DNA of 8,633 nt. It comes from Bacteroidota bacterium (GTDB lineage: Bacteria; Bacteroidota; Bacteroidia; Flavobacteriales; Flavobacteriaceae). A model generated the notes under the pieces. It ran no database searches. It was not told the origin of the DNA and saw only the letters and a list, made by a program, of their open reading frames with translations. Of this stretch, positions 1 through 7,331 are shown in pieces (within the stretch, counting starts at the first letter, position 1; every line of letters begins with the position of its first letter). The stretch lies in the NCBI GenBank assembly GCA_004356305.1, contig SMXJ01000125.1, forward strand, positions 1-8,633. Reading direction: 5' to 3'. The position numbers and the translations under genes are program-made.

Positions 1-148
1 CTTTTCGCAACAAACGATCATGGTGATAGTCCCTGGCTTCCTCCCGGTACTGGTAAATGGTAACAATGGCGATAAGGATGGAAGCGATTACCACCAATAG
101 GAGCATCGATAAAAAAATTCGAAAACGCAACGATTTACTAAGCCTCAT
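1..148 (-). CDS. N-terminal fragment of a membrane sensor protein, probably a sensor histidine kinase (runs off the left edge)
   Basis: Only the first 49 codons are visible. The ATG at 148 opens a frame with a basic start (MRLSKSLRFRIF), one long hydrophobic helix at about residues 11-32, and then a charged, helix-prone stretch (IYQYREEARDYHHDRLLRK). This basic N-terminus, signal-anchor helix and charged juxtamembrane helix matches the start of flavobacterial two-component sensor kinases, whose sensor, HAMP, HisKA and ATPase domains would lie beyond the edge; none of those domains is visible, so the kinase call rests on resemblance. The 96-base gap to the upstream hemJ-like gene holds a weak -7-like box (TATCTTCC on the minus strand, 174-167), ending 18 bases before the ATG. 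An out-of-frame ATG two bases-plus upstream (152-150) opens a four-codon reading frame that overlaps this start. It could instead be another single-pass sensor such as a methyl-accepting protein. Confidence 0.65.
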   Translation of the reverse strand, partial: MRLSKSLRFRIFLSMLLLVVIASILIAIVTIYQYREEARDYHHDRLLRK

Positions 149-244
149 GCATTGATTTTTCTCTAGGGAAGATAACAATAATTAAACCAAACCGGAACTA
201 TTAAAAATTAATCACGGCAGCCATCCGAACGAAATACTTATTTG

Positions 245-784
245 CTATAAATTCTTCTCTCTTATTCGTTTGTAGAATTTATATCCCAGCATTATTAATA
301 CCGAAAACAGGATAATTCCAACGGTACCATAGATCCAGTTCACGGCGTTCTTCAGAACAGCCAAAAAGACAATAGCGAAGAGTAGGATAATAGATCCTTC
401 ATTGAACAAACGCATAAAGTTGGATGAATGTTTTACCACATCTACCTGAAGTTGCTTAAATATAATATGACACTTTAAGTGATAGATAACGAGTAAAACA
501 ACGAATCCCAACTTTATTTGCATCCAGCCATCACTGATATAATAGGATCGAAGGACCAACAACCACACGGCAAATCCAATGGCTAATATCATCGAAGGCC
601 AGGCTATGATATACCACAAACGTTTTGCCATCAACTTGAATTGCTTTCCCAATATTTCTTTTTCGGGTGAGGGTTTGTGAAACGCCTCTATTTGATAGAC
701 AAATAATCGCACTATGTAAAATAACCCGGAGAACCAGGTGATCACAAAAATAAGATGAAGCGATTTTATATAATTGTATTCCAT
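245..784 (-). CDS. hemJ: HemJ/CopD family integral membrane protein, putative protoporphyrinogen IX oxidase
   Basis: HemJ proteins oxidise protoporphyrinogen IX to protoporphyrin IX in the inner membrane, the penultimate step of haem synthesis in many bacteria lacking HemG or HemY. The 179-residue product has about five transmembrane segments (roughly 6-29, 57-79, 88-108, 131-147, 150-168). Family hallmarks are visible: a His in the first helix (His10) followed by the TWFSGLFYIVRLFVY block, a conserved KLGF...YHLKC stretch (Lys91, His102), and a MRLFNE motif (residues 124-129) before the fourth helix. Length is normal for the family. I prefer the ATG at 784 over the one at 790, because an AGGAG sequence (796-792) is 7 bases from the former and only 1 from the latter, and this start places the conserved histidine at residue 10. 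The gene lies 62 bases downstream of the propeller gene. Assignment to the family is firm; the oxidase activity is inferred from the family. Confidence 0.85.
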   Translation of the reverse strand: MEYNYIKSLHLIFVITWFSGLFYIVRLFVYQIEAFHKPSPEKEILGKQFKLMAKRLWYIIAWPSMILAIGFAVWLLVLRSYYISDGWMQIKLGFVVLLVIYHLKCHIIFKQLQVDVVKHSSNFMRLFNEGSIILLFAIVFLAVLKNAVNWIYGTVGIILFSVLIMLGYKFYKRIREKNL

Positions 785-790
785 ATTCAT

Positions 791-798
791 TCTCCTCT
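791..798 (-). promoter_or_regulatory. Shine-Dalgarno site that decides the hemJ start
   Basis: The minus strand reads AGAGGAGA here. The AGGAG core (796-792) is 7 bases upstream of the ATG at 784 but only 1 base from the ATG at 790, which favours the downstream start. It is the only strong Shine-Dalgarno sequence I see before a gene in this window, the others having AT-rich leaders without one, as is usual in Bacteroidota. Confidence 0.6.
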
Positions 799-846
799 AT
801 GGCGGGGTTTGTTGCTGAAAATAAGTCTGAAAAGTTCGTTTCTGTT

Positions 847-3800
847 TTAATCTACTTCTTCAACAAAAAGGTAATTCAAATTCAATGAATTAAATGCTGC
901 GTTAAAGGCAGAAATCTCATCAGAAACCAGTTGGTCAAACTTTAGCAATTCTGTGTTGATCTGCTGCGTTAATTCGTTTTTCACGGCAATATCCTGTTTG
1001 GTTGGCGGAAAATCGTCCATACTCACCAAACTGTTCAAATGCGCCAATTTGTTCGTTAATTTTATAGGAAAGTTCAATGGGTCTTGCCCGCTCCTATTTT
1101 TGGTTTGGTACAGTGCTTTCTCAATTTCTGAAAATTGCTCGCCCAAAGTCTTTGCTTTTTCAACCAAATTTTTTACCTGCTCGTCTTCTTTGTACCGTTT
1201 CTGAAAAGCCTCCAGTTGTTCATTGATCCTTCGTATTTTCTTGATGGATTTATGGGCCTTATCCACAGTTGTGTTAATATCTGTAATGAAATCGAATTGG
1301 CGTTGCATCCCTGGAATGTCAGTCTCGGTGTTTTTATCAGGTGAAATCGTAAAGAACTGCGATTGTACTTGACCTTCTACCTCTAGTACCACTTTGTATG
1401 TTCCGGGTACGGCTTTGGGCGCATTGGTACTCGCCCACCAAAGTATCATCTCTTTCAATCGTTCGGCGCCTTTACCCCGGGTATCCCATACAAACATATT
1501 GGCTCCCTTCTTTACTTCCAGCTTATCTTCCTTACTTTTTGTACTGAAGGATTTGATAGTATCATTCTTACTATTGAGATAACTCAATTTTATTTCTTTA
1601 TCCTTCGGGTCTTCCAAATTAAAATAAGTGATAACCCCTGCCGGATGATTCATCCCTGTTGTAAGCGATTTTTTGCCGCTATTACCTCTCATTCGGTAAG
1701 CTTCTTTTGGTTTAAATAAAAAATTTTCTTTTCCTTTGGCTTCTGCGAGTTGATATAAAACCGTTAGATCGTCAATGATCCAAAGACTTCTCCCTTGAGT
1801 GGCAACAATTAGGTTGTTGTCTTTCAATGCCAGATCGGTAATGGGCACGATGGGTAAATTCAACTGGAACGCCTGCCAGTTTACACCATCGTTAAAGGAA
1901 ATATACATTCCTGTTTCCGTACCTGCATATAATATTCCTTTCTTATTTGGGTCCTCTCGCAGAACTCTCGTAAAATGTTCCTCGGCAATTCCTGCAGTAA
2001 TTTTTTTCCAGGTTTTTCCATAGTCTGTGGTTTTGTAGAGGTAAGGAGCAAAATCTCCTGTTTTGTATTTTGTACCTGCTATATAACAGGTTCCGGCATC
2101 ATAGCGCGAAGGTTCAATACTATTGATCATCATCCATTCAGGCATTCCTTTTGGTGTTACGTTTTCCCAGTTTTTCCCTCCGTCCAGGGATACATTCACC
2201 AATCCATCATCACTTCCCGTCCACAGCAGACCTGGAGTTACAGGCGATTCGGCTGCGGCAAAAATGGTGCAATAATATTCTACCGAAGTATTATCCTGGG
2301 TGATAGGGCCTCCTGAAGAACCGAGCTTTGAAGCATCATTACGTGTCAGATCCGGGCTGATCACTTCCCAGCTTTCTCCCTCATTGGTAGTGAGGTGTAA
2401 ATGATTTGAAGCTGTGTATAATTTGTTGGGATCATGTGGCGAAAAGAAAATAGGGAAATTCCACTGGAAGCGATATTTCATATCTTCTGCACCATGCCCC
2501 ATTGGATTATCGGGCCAAACGCTTATACTGCGTACCGTTCTATTTTTATGATTGTAGCGCGTGAGAAAACCGTCGTAGCTACCACCATAAACTATATCGT
2601 TGTTTTTTGGATCTACTGCGATATGCGCACTCTCGCCTCCTGCTGTCCTCTCCCAATCGTCTTCGTCTATGTTCCGTCCCTCGGTACGGTGCGGAATTCG
2701 AATTGTCGAATTGTCCTGTTGTGCCACGTAAATTCGGTAAGGGAAGGAGTCATCCGTAGTAACTCTATAAAACTGTGAGGTTGGCTGATTGTGATAGGTG
2801 CTCCAGGTTTCGCCACCATCATAGGTTACCTGAGCACCGCCATCGTCTCCAATGATCATACGATCCGGATTTTCCGGGGAAATCCAAAGGTCATGATGGT
2901 CACCGTGAGGCGTGTTGTAGGTATCGTATGTTTTACCTCCATCGGTACTTTTATGGTAACGAACATTTAAGACGTATATCACGTCTTCATCTTTTGAATC
3001 GGCATAGATTCGCGTATAGTACCATGCCCGCTGCCGTAGTTTTCGTTCACTATTGATATTGCTCCACGTTTCACCACCGTCATCACTCCGGTAGACGCCC
3101 CCTTTTTCTTTGTTCTCCACGATCGCCCAAACACGTTCGCTGTTTACGGGTGAAACGGTTACACCGATAATTCCTAAGGTATCCTCTGGAAAACCCTTAT
3201 TCTTGGAAATTTCCTTCCAGGTATCGCCGCTGTCCGTACTTTTCCAAAGTCCGGAACCTTCACCACCACTACTCAAACTATAAGGTGTGCGACGCACATT
3301 CCAAGTAGAAGCGTAGAGAATACGGGGATTGTTGGGATCCATAATTAGATCGACTGCGCCGGCATTTTCATTGGTAAAAAGGCTTCTTTTCCAGGTTTTC
3401 CCACCATTGGTACTTTTATAAACACCTCGTTCTTGGGTGGGTTTGTAAATATTTCCAAGTACGGCAGCATAGACTATATTATGATCTTTTGGATGTACCA
3501 CAATTCTGGGAATGTGGCGTCCTTTTTGTAATCCGCTTTGCGTCCAGGTCTTTCCGGCGTTCTCAGTTTTCCAAATTCCATATCCTGAAGAGACGTTACC
3601 GCGTACCGTGGTTTCACCACCACCTGCATAGATGACATTGGGGTCGCTGGAGGCCACTTCAATAGAACCGATAGAGCCACCAAAAAAACCATCACTAATA
3701 TTGTCCCAGGTTCGACCACCGTCGTTGGTTTTCCAAATCCCACCCCCGGCAGCGCCAAAATAGAATAAGTTGGGTTTGTGAGGAACACCCGTTACCGCTG

Positions 3801-3951
3801 CGCTCCGACCACCACGAAAGGGCCCAATAAGTCGATATTCCAAAGCATCATATAAACTTTCGTTATAGGATTGAGCAATAGATATTTCAGAAAAAATACT
3901 GAAGAAAATCGAAACTAGTAATATGGAAATTGAGAAAGGGAATCGTTTCAT
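847..3951 (-). CDS. Secreted VPS10/sortilin-like Asp-box (BNR) beta-propeller protein
   Basis: This 1034-residue exported protein is built mainly from beta-propeller blades. Residues 1-26 form a signal peptide (MKRFPF, hydrophobic core, likely cleavage after SIA|Q); there is no lipobox cysteine. Eleven Asp-box motifs of the form S/T-x-D/N-x-G-x-T-W occur at about residues 75, 129, 180, 238, 289, 335, 376, 521, 588, 641 and 685, which suits one or two large propellers as in VPS10/sortilin and GH74-type proteins. The opening LIGPFRGGRSAAVTGVP and GAAGGGIWKTNDGG blocks are typical of the Bacteroidota and Acidobacteriota proteins often labelled 'glycosyl hydrolase' or 'VPS10 domain protein'. Residues about 740-870 look like a beta-sandwich (ending VPGTYKVVLEVEGQ), and 885-1010 are charged and helical. 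I see no type IX secretion C-terminal signal and cannot identify catalytic residues, so ligand binding is as likely as hydrolysis. Substrate unknown. It begins 47 bases after the SDR gene and may have its own promoter. Confidence 0.85.
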   Translation of the reverse strand: MKRFPFSISILLVSIFFSIFSEISIAQSYNESLYDALEYRLIGPFRGGRSAAVTGVPHKPNLFYFGAAGGGIWKTNDGGRTWDNISDGFFGGSIGSIEVASSDPNVIYAGGGETTVRGNVSSGYGIWKTENAGKTWTQSGLQKGRHIPRIVVHPKDHNIVYAAVLGNIYKPTQERGVYKSTNGGKTWKRSLFTNENAGAVDLIMDPNNPRILYASTWNVRRTPYSLSSGGEGSGLWKSTDSGDTWKEISKNKGFPEDTLGIIGVTVSPVNSERVWAIVENKEKGGVYRSDDGGETWSNINSERKLRQRAWYYTRIYADSKDEDVIYVLNVRYHKSTDGGKTYDTYNTPHGDHHDLWISPENPDRMIIGDDGGAQVTYDGGETWSTYHNQPTSQFYRVTTDDSFPYRIYVAQQDNSTIRIPHRTEGRNIDEDDWERTAGGESAHIAVDPKNNDIVYGGSYDGFLTRYNHKNRTVRSISVWPDNPMGHGAEDMKYRFQWNFPIFFSPHDPNKLYTASNHLHLTTNEGESWEVISPDLTRNDASKLGSSGGPITQDNTSVEYYCTIFAAAESPVTPGLLWTGSDDGLVNVSLDGGKNWENVTPKGMPEWMMINSIEPSRYDAGTCYIAGTKYKTGDFAPYLYKTTDYGKTWKKITAGIAEEHFTRVLREDPNKKGILYAGTETGMYISFNDGVNWQAFQLNLPIVPITDLALKDNNLIVATQGRSLWIIDDLTVLYQLAEAKGKENFLFKPKEAYRMRGNSGKKSLTTGMNHPAGVITYFNLEDPKDKEIKLSYLNSKNDTIKSFSTKSKEDKLEVKKGANMFVWDTRGKGAERLKEMILWWASTNAPKAVPGTYKVVLEVEGQVQSQFFTISPDKNTETDIPGMQRQFDFITDINTTVDKAHKSIKKIRRINEQLEAFQKRYKEDEQVKNLVEKAKTLGEQFSEIEKALYQTKNRSGQDPLNFPIKLTNKLAHLNSLVSMDDFPPTKQDIAVKNELTQQINTELLKFDQLVSDEISAFNAAFNSLNLNYLFVEEVD

Positions 3952-3974
3952 GAGTTCGGCTTATAAAGGGAGTT

Positions 3975-3982
3975 TAAAGATA
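3975..3982 (-). promoter_or_regulatory. Candidate -7 promoter box for the propeller gene
   Basis: The minus strand reads TATCTTTA, close to the Bacteroidota -7 consensus TAnnTTTG, ending 23 bases before the ATG at 3951. No clear TTG-type -33 element lies at the right spacing, so this is a tentative call. It would let the propeller gene be transcribed apart from the peptidase-SDR pair upstream. The same octamer precedes the CBS gene. Confidence 0.3.
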
Positions 3983-3998
3983 GCGATATTCCACATAT

Positions 3999-4802
3999 TT
4001 ATAATGGGTCGGAAAATGAATACCCTAAAATAGTGTTGAGATTCACAGAATCCACTTGTTTGAAGATTTCGGTTTGATTAGACTTAGAAAATCGGGGTTT
4101 ATTCAAACCTAATTCGATGGATCTATGATCGTAATAATCTGCTTTTGACGGATGTTCCGGATTCACTGCATTAAATATGTACCCGTAAGCCTGTTGTTTG
4201 ATTATTTCTAAAATGATCCTGATACAATCCTTGCGATGGATCAAATTTACCGGCGCATCACCTCCTGTTAAATTCTTGCGTCCTGCTAAATAACGCGCAG
4301 GTTGTCTGCCTCCTCCAAAGAGTCCACCAAAGCGAACAATACTGCATTTGCAAGCTGAATTGAGAAACAATTGTTCTACTTGAAATAACTGGCGTCCTGA
4401 TTCATTTTCAGGATGAGGGAAGTCATTTTCTGTAATTTTTCCTTGTTCATCACCGTAGACAGATATACTGCTTATAAAGATGCAGTGGGTTACTGAGGAC
4501 TTTTCAACTTCAGTTAAAAAATGGGACATTTTCAATACATAATCCGATCCGGTATTTCTACCTAAACCAGGCGGGATCATCACTACCAAATCGTCTACCT
4601 GAGCCAAAAAATCCTGTGTATTGCCATATACACCACGTTCAGAAATTGTGATCGGATAAACTTCGAAACCGTTTTTTTTGAGCGAGATGGCTTTTTCCAA
4701 TTGGGTCACACTTCCTTTTACTTTGAAGCCCAGGGATTTAAGTTTTTGGGCCAGGGGTTGTCCCAACCATCCCATACCAGCAATTGCGATGGTTTTACTC
4801 AT
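3999..4802 (-). CDS. Atypical SDR / NAD(P)-binding epimerase-like protein (YeeZ-like)
   Basis: The 267-residue cytoplasmic protein opens with a Rossmann nucleotide-binding motif (IAIAGMGWLG, Gly9-x-Gly11-x-x-Gly14), then shows a VVMIPPG strand end, the SSISVYGD strand (residues 111-118), an RFGGLFGGGR block (157-166) and VNLIHRKDC (185-193). This order is that of extended or atypical short-chain dehydrogenases, closest in feel to YeeZ-like (SDR a5) proteins. The catalytic Tyr-x-x-x-Lys expected after the SVYG strand is absent: the segment reads ESGRQLFQVEQLF (134-146). It may therefore bind NAD(P) without ordinary dehydrogenase chemistry; the reaction is unknown. Its ATG overlaps the end of the M28 peptidase gene by 8 bases (ATGAGTAA), which strongly suggests one transcript and coupled translation. 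Family assignment is good; function is not known. Confidence 0.8.
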   Translation of the reverse strand: MSKTIAIAGMGWLGQPLAQKLKSLGFKVKGSVTQLEKAISLKKNGFEVYPITISERGVYGNTQDFLAQVDDLVVMIPPGLGRNTGSDYVLKMSHFLTEVEKSSVTHCIFISSISVYGDEQGKITENDFPHPENESGRQLFQVEQLFLNSACKCSIVRFGGLFGGGRQPARYLAGRKNLTGGDAPVNLIHRKDCIRIILEIIKQQAYGYIFNAVNPEHPSKADYYDHRSIELGLNKPRFSKSNQTEIFKQVDSVNLNTILGYSFSDPL

Positions 4803-7149
4803 TGGCCGATGGTGTTATGGTGTTTTTTACGGCAGCTCGAATTTCGTTGATGTTAATTTGGCTTTTAACAATTACGGCATCGGTAGTAACAAAAGGTTTA
4901 GGCATGGTATAATCGGGTCTTCTGTTAATGGTAAAGGCAGGATTATCCAACAGGTCTAATGAATATTCCAGAACACTGAATTGTGGATCGACACCATCGG
5001 CAATAGAATATTTGACTTCTAGGGAGTCGTTTTTGGAAATAAAATAATCCATCAATAAATTGTTATCGCGCCCACTTAAGACATAGCCGGTGCTGTCTTT
5101 AGGAACGTTCATTCCATTGTAAGCGAGTGAGTTGAACCGGACACTCTGGTCTGCATACAGCCTTAAAATATGAACATCGCGCTGTGGTATGATGGTAAAA
5201 GTGATTTCCCGGTTATTGTCGATCAATGTATCCCGATTGATTTTTATTGCGAATTCCGGCAGGTTAATTAAAGGAGCTTCGGAGGCATAAGTATAGCCTG
5301 TATTGTACTTGCTTCCGGAAGAACTCACGACATATTTTGAAGCTTCTTCGGGATCTTCCCCTAAATATCCTCTAGTCCAGCTGTCGAGGATATCGTCATA
5401 AGTTACCCAATAGGCTTTTTGATTTTCGGCATCCCGATCTTGATAATAGACCAGGCTATTAGGTTTTCGTCGTGATTCAGAAAAACCACTACTGAAATGT
5501 GCACTTACAAGAAAACTTAAGGCCAGAATAAAAAAGAAAATGGAGATAAATCTTTTATAGCGATAAAACCCCAAAACACTTAGTAGCGACCCAAATAGAA
5601 GTACCGTTAGCACAGTGCTTGCCACCAACATCTTCAAGTCCAATCCTACCGGGAAAAACTGAATGAGCGGGCTAAAAATCAAAACAGCAGGAGCACCCAG
5701 AAGCACCATTAATAATAGGTTGGGTCGTTCTTGACGGATCAATACCCAAAACGACAATAATCCAAAAAACAGGGGGATGATAAAATAGGCAGCGCCTTTT
5801 AAATAGAGCGCTATGCCAACATTTATGATCAGCCACAATGATATAGGAGCGACATAAGCGCTGGCGATATTTAGGAGTTTGAATCTGCTATAGACCATAA
5901 AAGTAATGGCGAGTGAAAGCATGACAAAGAATGCGATATAAGTATGCCCGTTGTAGGTAAAGCCATGTTGGATCTCATTATATTGAGGATAGATAATCAA
6001 TAGTAGCTTCCAGCCAAAAAACCCAATAAGGCCACAAATGGCAAGCGATAATGACAACGCTCCAAATCCTCTTCCAATTTCTTTAACCGCGAGTTTTCCT
6101 TTTTTAATTCCGAAGAAAATAAACATAACAAAAACGACAATCGCCAAAATGAGCATAGGATATATCCAGGAAAATGGATAACTCACCATTTTAATTAAAG
6201 GAAAATTGAAATAAACATCGTCTGTATCACTCTTCATATCCGATATATCCGCATCGCCAAAATAATGCATAAGGGGTAGTAGATAACTTCCTTGATGTTG
6301 GAGTGAATTTCGGTTCAGATTATCAAAATTGTCATTCGCTGTATGATAATCGAAATGGTCATCGATAAAGGCGAAGAATAATCCATCAATATCCCCGTCT
6401 TCTCTAAGCACCGTTGAGTCCGTGTCATTCGGGAGCATTTTATAAATACTATACATCAATGATGAGGCCACCGGGTACTCAGGATTGGCATCTATAAATG
6501 CTTGAATAATAGTGTGGTTTCCTTGATTGGTTTCCAGGATCATATTACTGGGGCCACCACTGCCACGGGCTTCGAAGTTGAGGGCCAAACGTACGTCTTT
6601 CGCCCAAGGGTGTTGGTTTACAAATAGGTCTGCACCGTCCAGATCCACTTCTTCGCCATCTGTAAATAGAATGATAATATCGTTTTTAGGCTGTTTACCA
6701 CTTGCTTTGAAGGCACGAAGACTTTCCAAAATGGTCACCACGCCACTCCCGGCATCACCTGCTCCCATAGATGCCACCATCGCACTGTCATAATGAGAGA
6801 AAATTAACAGGGCATTCCCGGGCTGAGTGCCATCAATGCGAGCTATAATGTTGACAGGTTTGATAAGCCCTCCCCAATCATTATAGATAAAGCCCTCCTG
6901 GGTTTGCGGTTCTAACCCCAGATCTTTCAATTGTTGCACCAGGTATTCCTGAATTCTGAAATGTTCATCATTACCTATAAAATGAGGTGCTTTAGTAATT
7001 TCTTTAAGGGGGATTAGGGCGCGTTCGGCTGAAAATTCAGTTTCGGGAATGGAAGCAGGCGCCGCTTCACGAGGCATTAAACTGAAAAAACTATAATAAA
7101 TAAGGCCTAATAAAAGCAAGAGCGAAAGAAAAGCGTTCATTCGTTTCAT
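4795..7149 (-). CDS. M28 family metallopeptidase with multi-pass membrane domain (ERMP1-like)
   Basis: This 784-residue protein is a zinc aminopeptidase-type enzyme anchored in the inner membrane. After an N-terminal signal-anchor (about 5-22), residues about 45-300 form the M28 domain with its ligands in order: His119 and catalytic Asp121 in SHYDS, bridging Asp132 in GAGDAGSG, catalytic Glu166 and ligand Glu167 in TDGEEVD, Glu193 in LNFEARGSGG, and His269 in DYHTANDNFD. All core residues are present, so the enzyme should be active. About eight further transmembrane helices follow (roughly 328-347, 362-387, 403-419, 430-449, 452-471, 477-498, 508-527, 533-550), then a soluble C-terminal domain of about 230 residues. 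The one-helix, peptidase, eight-helix, soluble-domain plan and the Glu in LNFEARG resemble eukaryotic ERMP1/Fxna and yeast Pff1. The catalytic domain should face the periplasm. Substrate unknown. The ATG at 7149 is preceded by no Shine-Dalgarno; Met4 at 7140 is an alternative. It overlaps the downstream SDR gene. Confidence 0.9.
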   Translation of the reverse strand: MKRMNAFLSLLLLLGLIYYSFFSLMPREAAPASIPETEFSAERALIPLKEITKAPHFIGNDEHFRIQEYLVQQLKDLGLEPQTQEGFIYNDWGGLIKPVNIIARIDGTQPGNALLIFSHYDSAMVASMGAGDAGSGVVTILESLRAFKASGKQPKNDIIILFTDGEEVDLDGADLFVNQHPWAKDVRLALNFEARGSGGPSNMILETNQGNHTIIQAFIDANPEYPVASSLMYSIYKMLPNDTDSTVLREDGDIDGLFFAFIDDHFDYHTANDNFDNLNRNSLQHQGSYLLPLMHYFGDADISDMKSDTDDVYFNFPLIKMVSYPFSWIYPMLILAIVVFVMFIFFGIKKGKLAVKEIGRGFGALSLSLAICGLIGFFGWKLLLIIYPQYNEIQHGFTYNGHTYIAFFVMLSLAITFMVYSRFKLLNIASAYVAPISLWLIINVGIALYLKGAAYFIIPLFFGLLSFWVLIRQERPNLLLMVLLGAPAVLIFSPLIQFFPVGLDLKMLVASTVLTVLLFGSLLSVLGFYRYKRFISIFFFILALSFLVSAHFSSGFSESRRKPNSLVYYQDRDAENQKAYWVTYDDILDSWTRGYLGEDPEEASKYVVSSSGSKYNTGYTYASEAPLINLPEFAIKINRDTLIDNNREITFTIIPQRDVHILRLYADQSVRFNSLAYNGMNVPKDSTGYVLSGRDNNLLMDYFISKNDSLEVKYSIADGVDPQFSVLEYSLDLLDNPAFTINRRPDYTMPKPFVTTDAVIVKSQININEIRAAVKNTITPSANE

Positions 7150-7168
7150 AGAGAATGGATTGGTGTTT

Positions 7169-7176
7169 TAAAAGTA
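7169..7176 (-). promoter_or_regulatory. Candidate -7 promoter box for the M28 peptidase gene
   Basis: The minus strand reads TACTTTTA, a near match to TAnnTTTG, ending 19 bases before the ATG at 7149. No convincing -33 element is visible. It sits in the 182-base divergent spacer (7150-7331) and would drive the peptidase-SDR pair and possibly the genes beyond. Confidence 0.3.
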
Positions 7177-7303
7177 CGATTAAATGTTGAAATATCTCTT
7201 TCCAGATAGCTGCACTTCAGGGAGTCGGCATTTGACTTTCCCCTTTGGAAATGGGAGTTGAGCGCGAAGCTGGTCGGGGCATCATCATTGAACATTTTTT
7301 ACC

Positions 7304-7311
7304 TATCTTTA
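7304..7311 (+). promoter_or_regulatory. Candidate -7 promoter box for the CBS-domain gene
   Basis: TATCTTTA, identical to the box before the propeller gene, ends 20 bases before the ATG at 7332. A TTG at 7288-7290 is only 13 bases upstream, too close for a normal -33 element. The box supports the ATG at 7332 as start, because the longer frame from the ATG at 7245 would place the promoter inside the coding region. Confidence 0.35.
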
Positions 7312-7331
7312 AGAAGCAAAAACTCAGTGTT

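Noticed and set aside
185..244. Possible terminator after the hemJ-like gene
   Set aside because: AAATAAGTATTT allows only about four base pairs and has no T run after it, and other pairings near GGCTGCC are three or four pairs long. Not enough for an intrinsic terminator.
953..2778. Several rightward open frames of 62-114 codons inside the propeller gene
   Set aside because: They lie antisense to a strongly supported long gene, share no recognisable protein motif, and have cysteine/phenylalanine/serine-rich compositions typical of reverse-strand shadows.
3474..3788. A 104-codon leftward frame within the propeller gene
   Set aside because: It is a different frame of the same strand inside the Asp-box repeat region, where repeated G-rich codons keep alternative frames open. 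No start signal or family resemblance.
847..3951. Glycoside hydrolase family 74 xyloglucanase
   Set aside because: The Asp-box propeller is shared, but I cannot see the GH74 catalytic aspartates in context, and there is no polysaccharide-utilisation gene (SusC/SusD, transporter, other hydrolase) nearby.
7245..7331. N-terminal extension of the CBS protein from the ATG at 7245
   Set aside because: The 29 extra residues do not resemble a domain or signal peptide, and the -7 box at 7304-7311 would fall within the coding region. The start at 7332 fits better.
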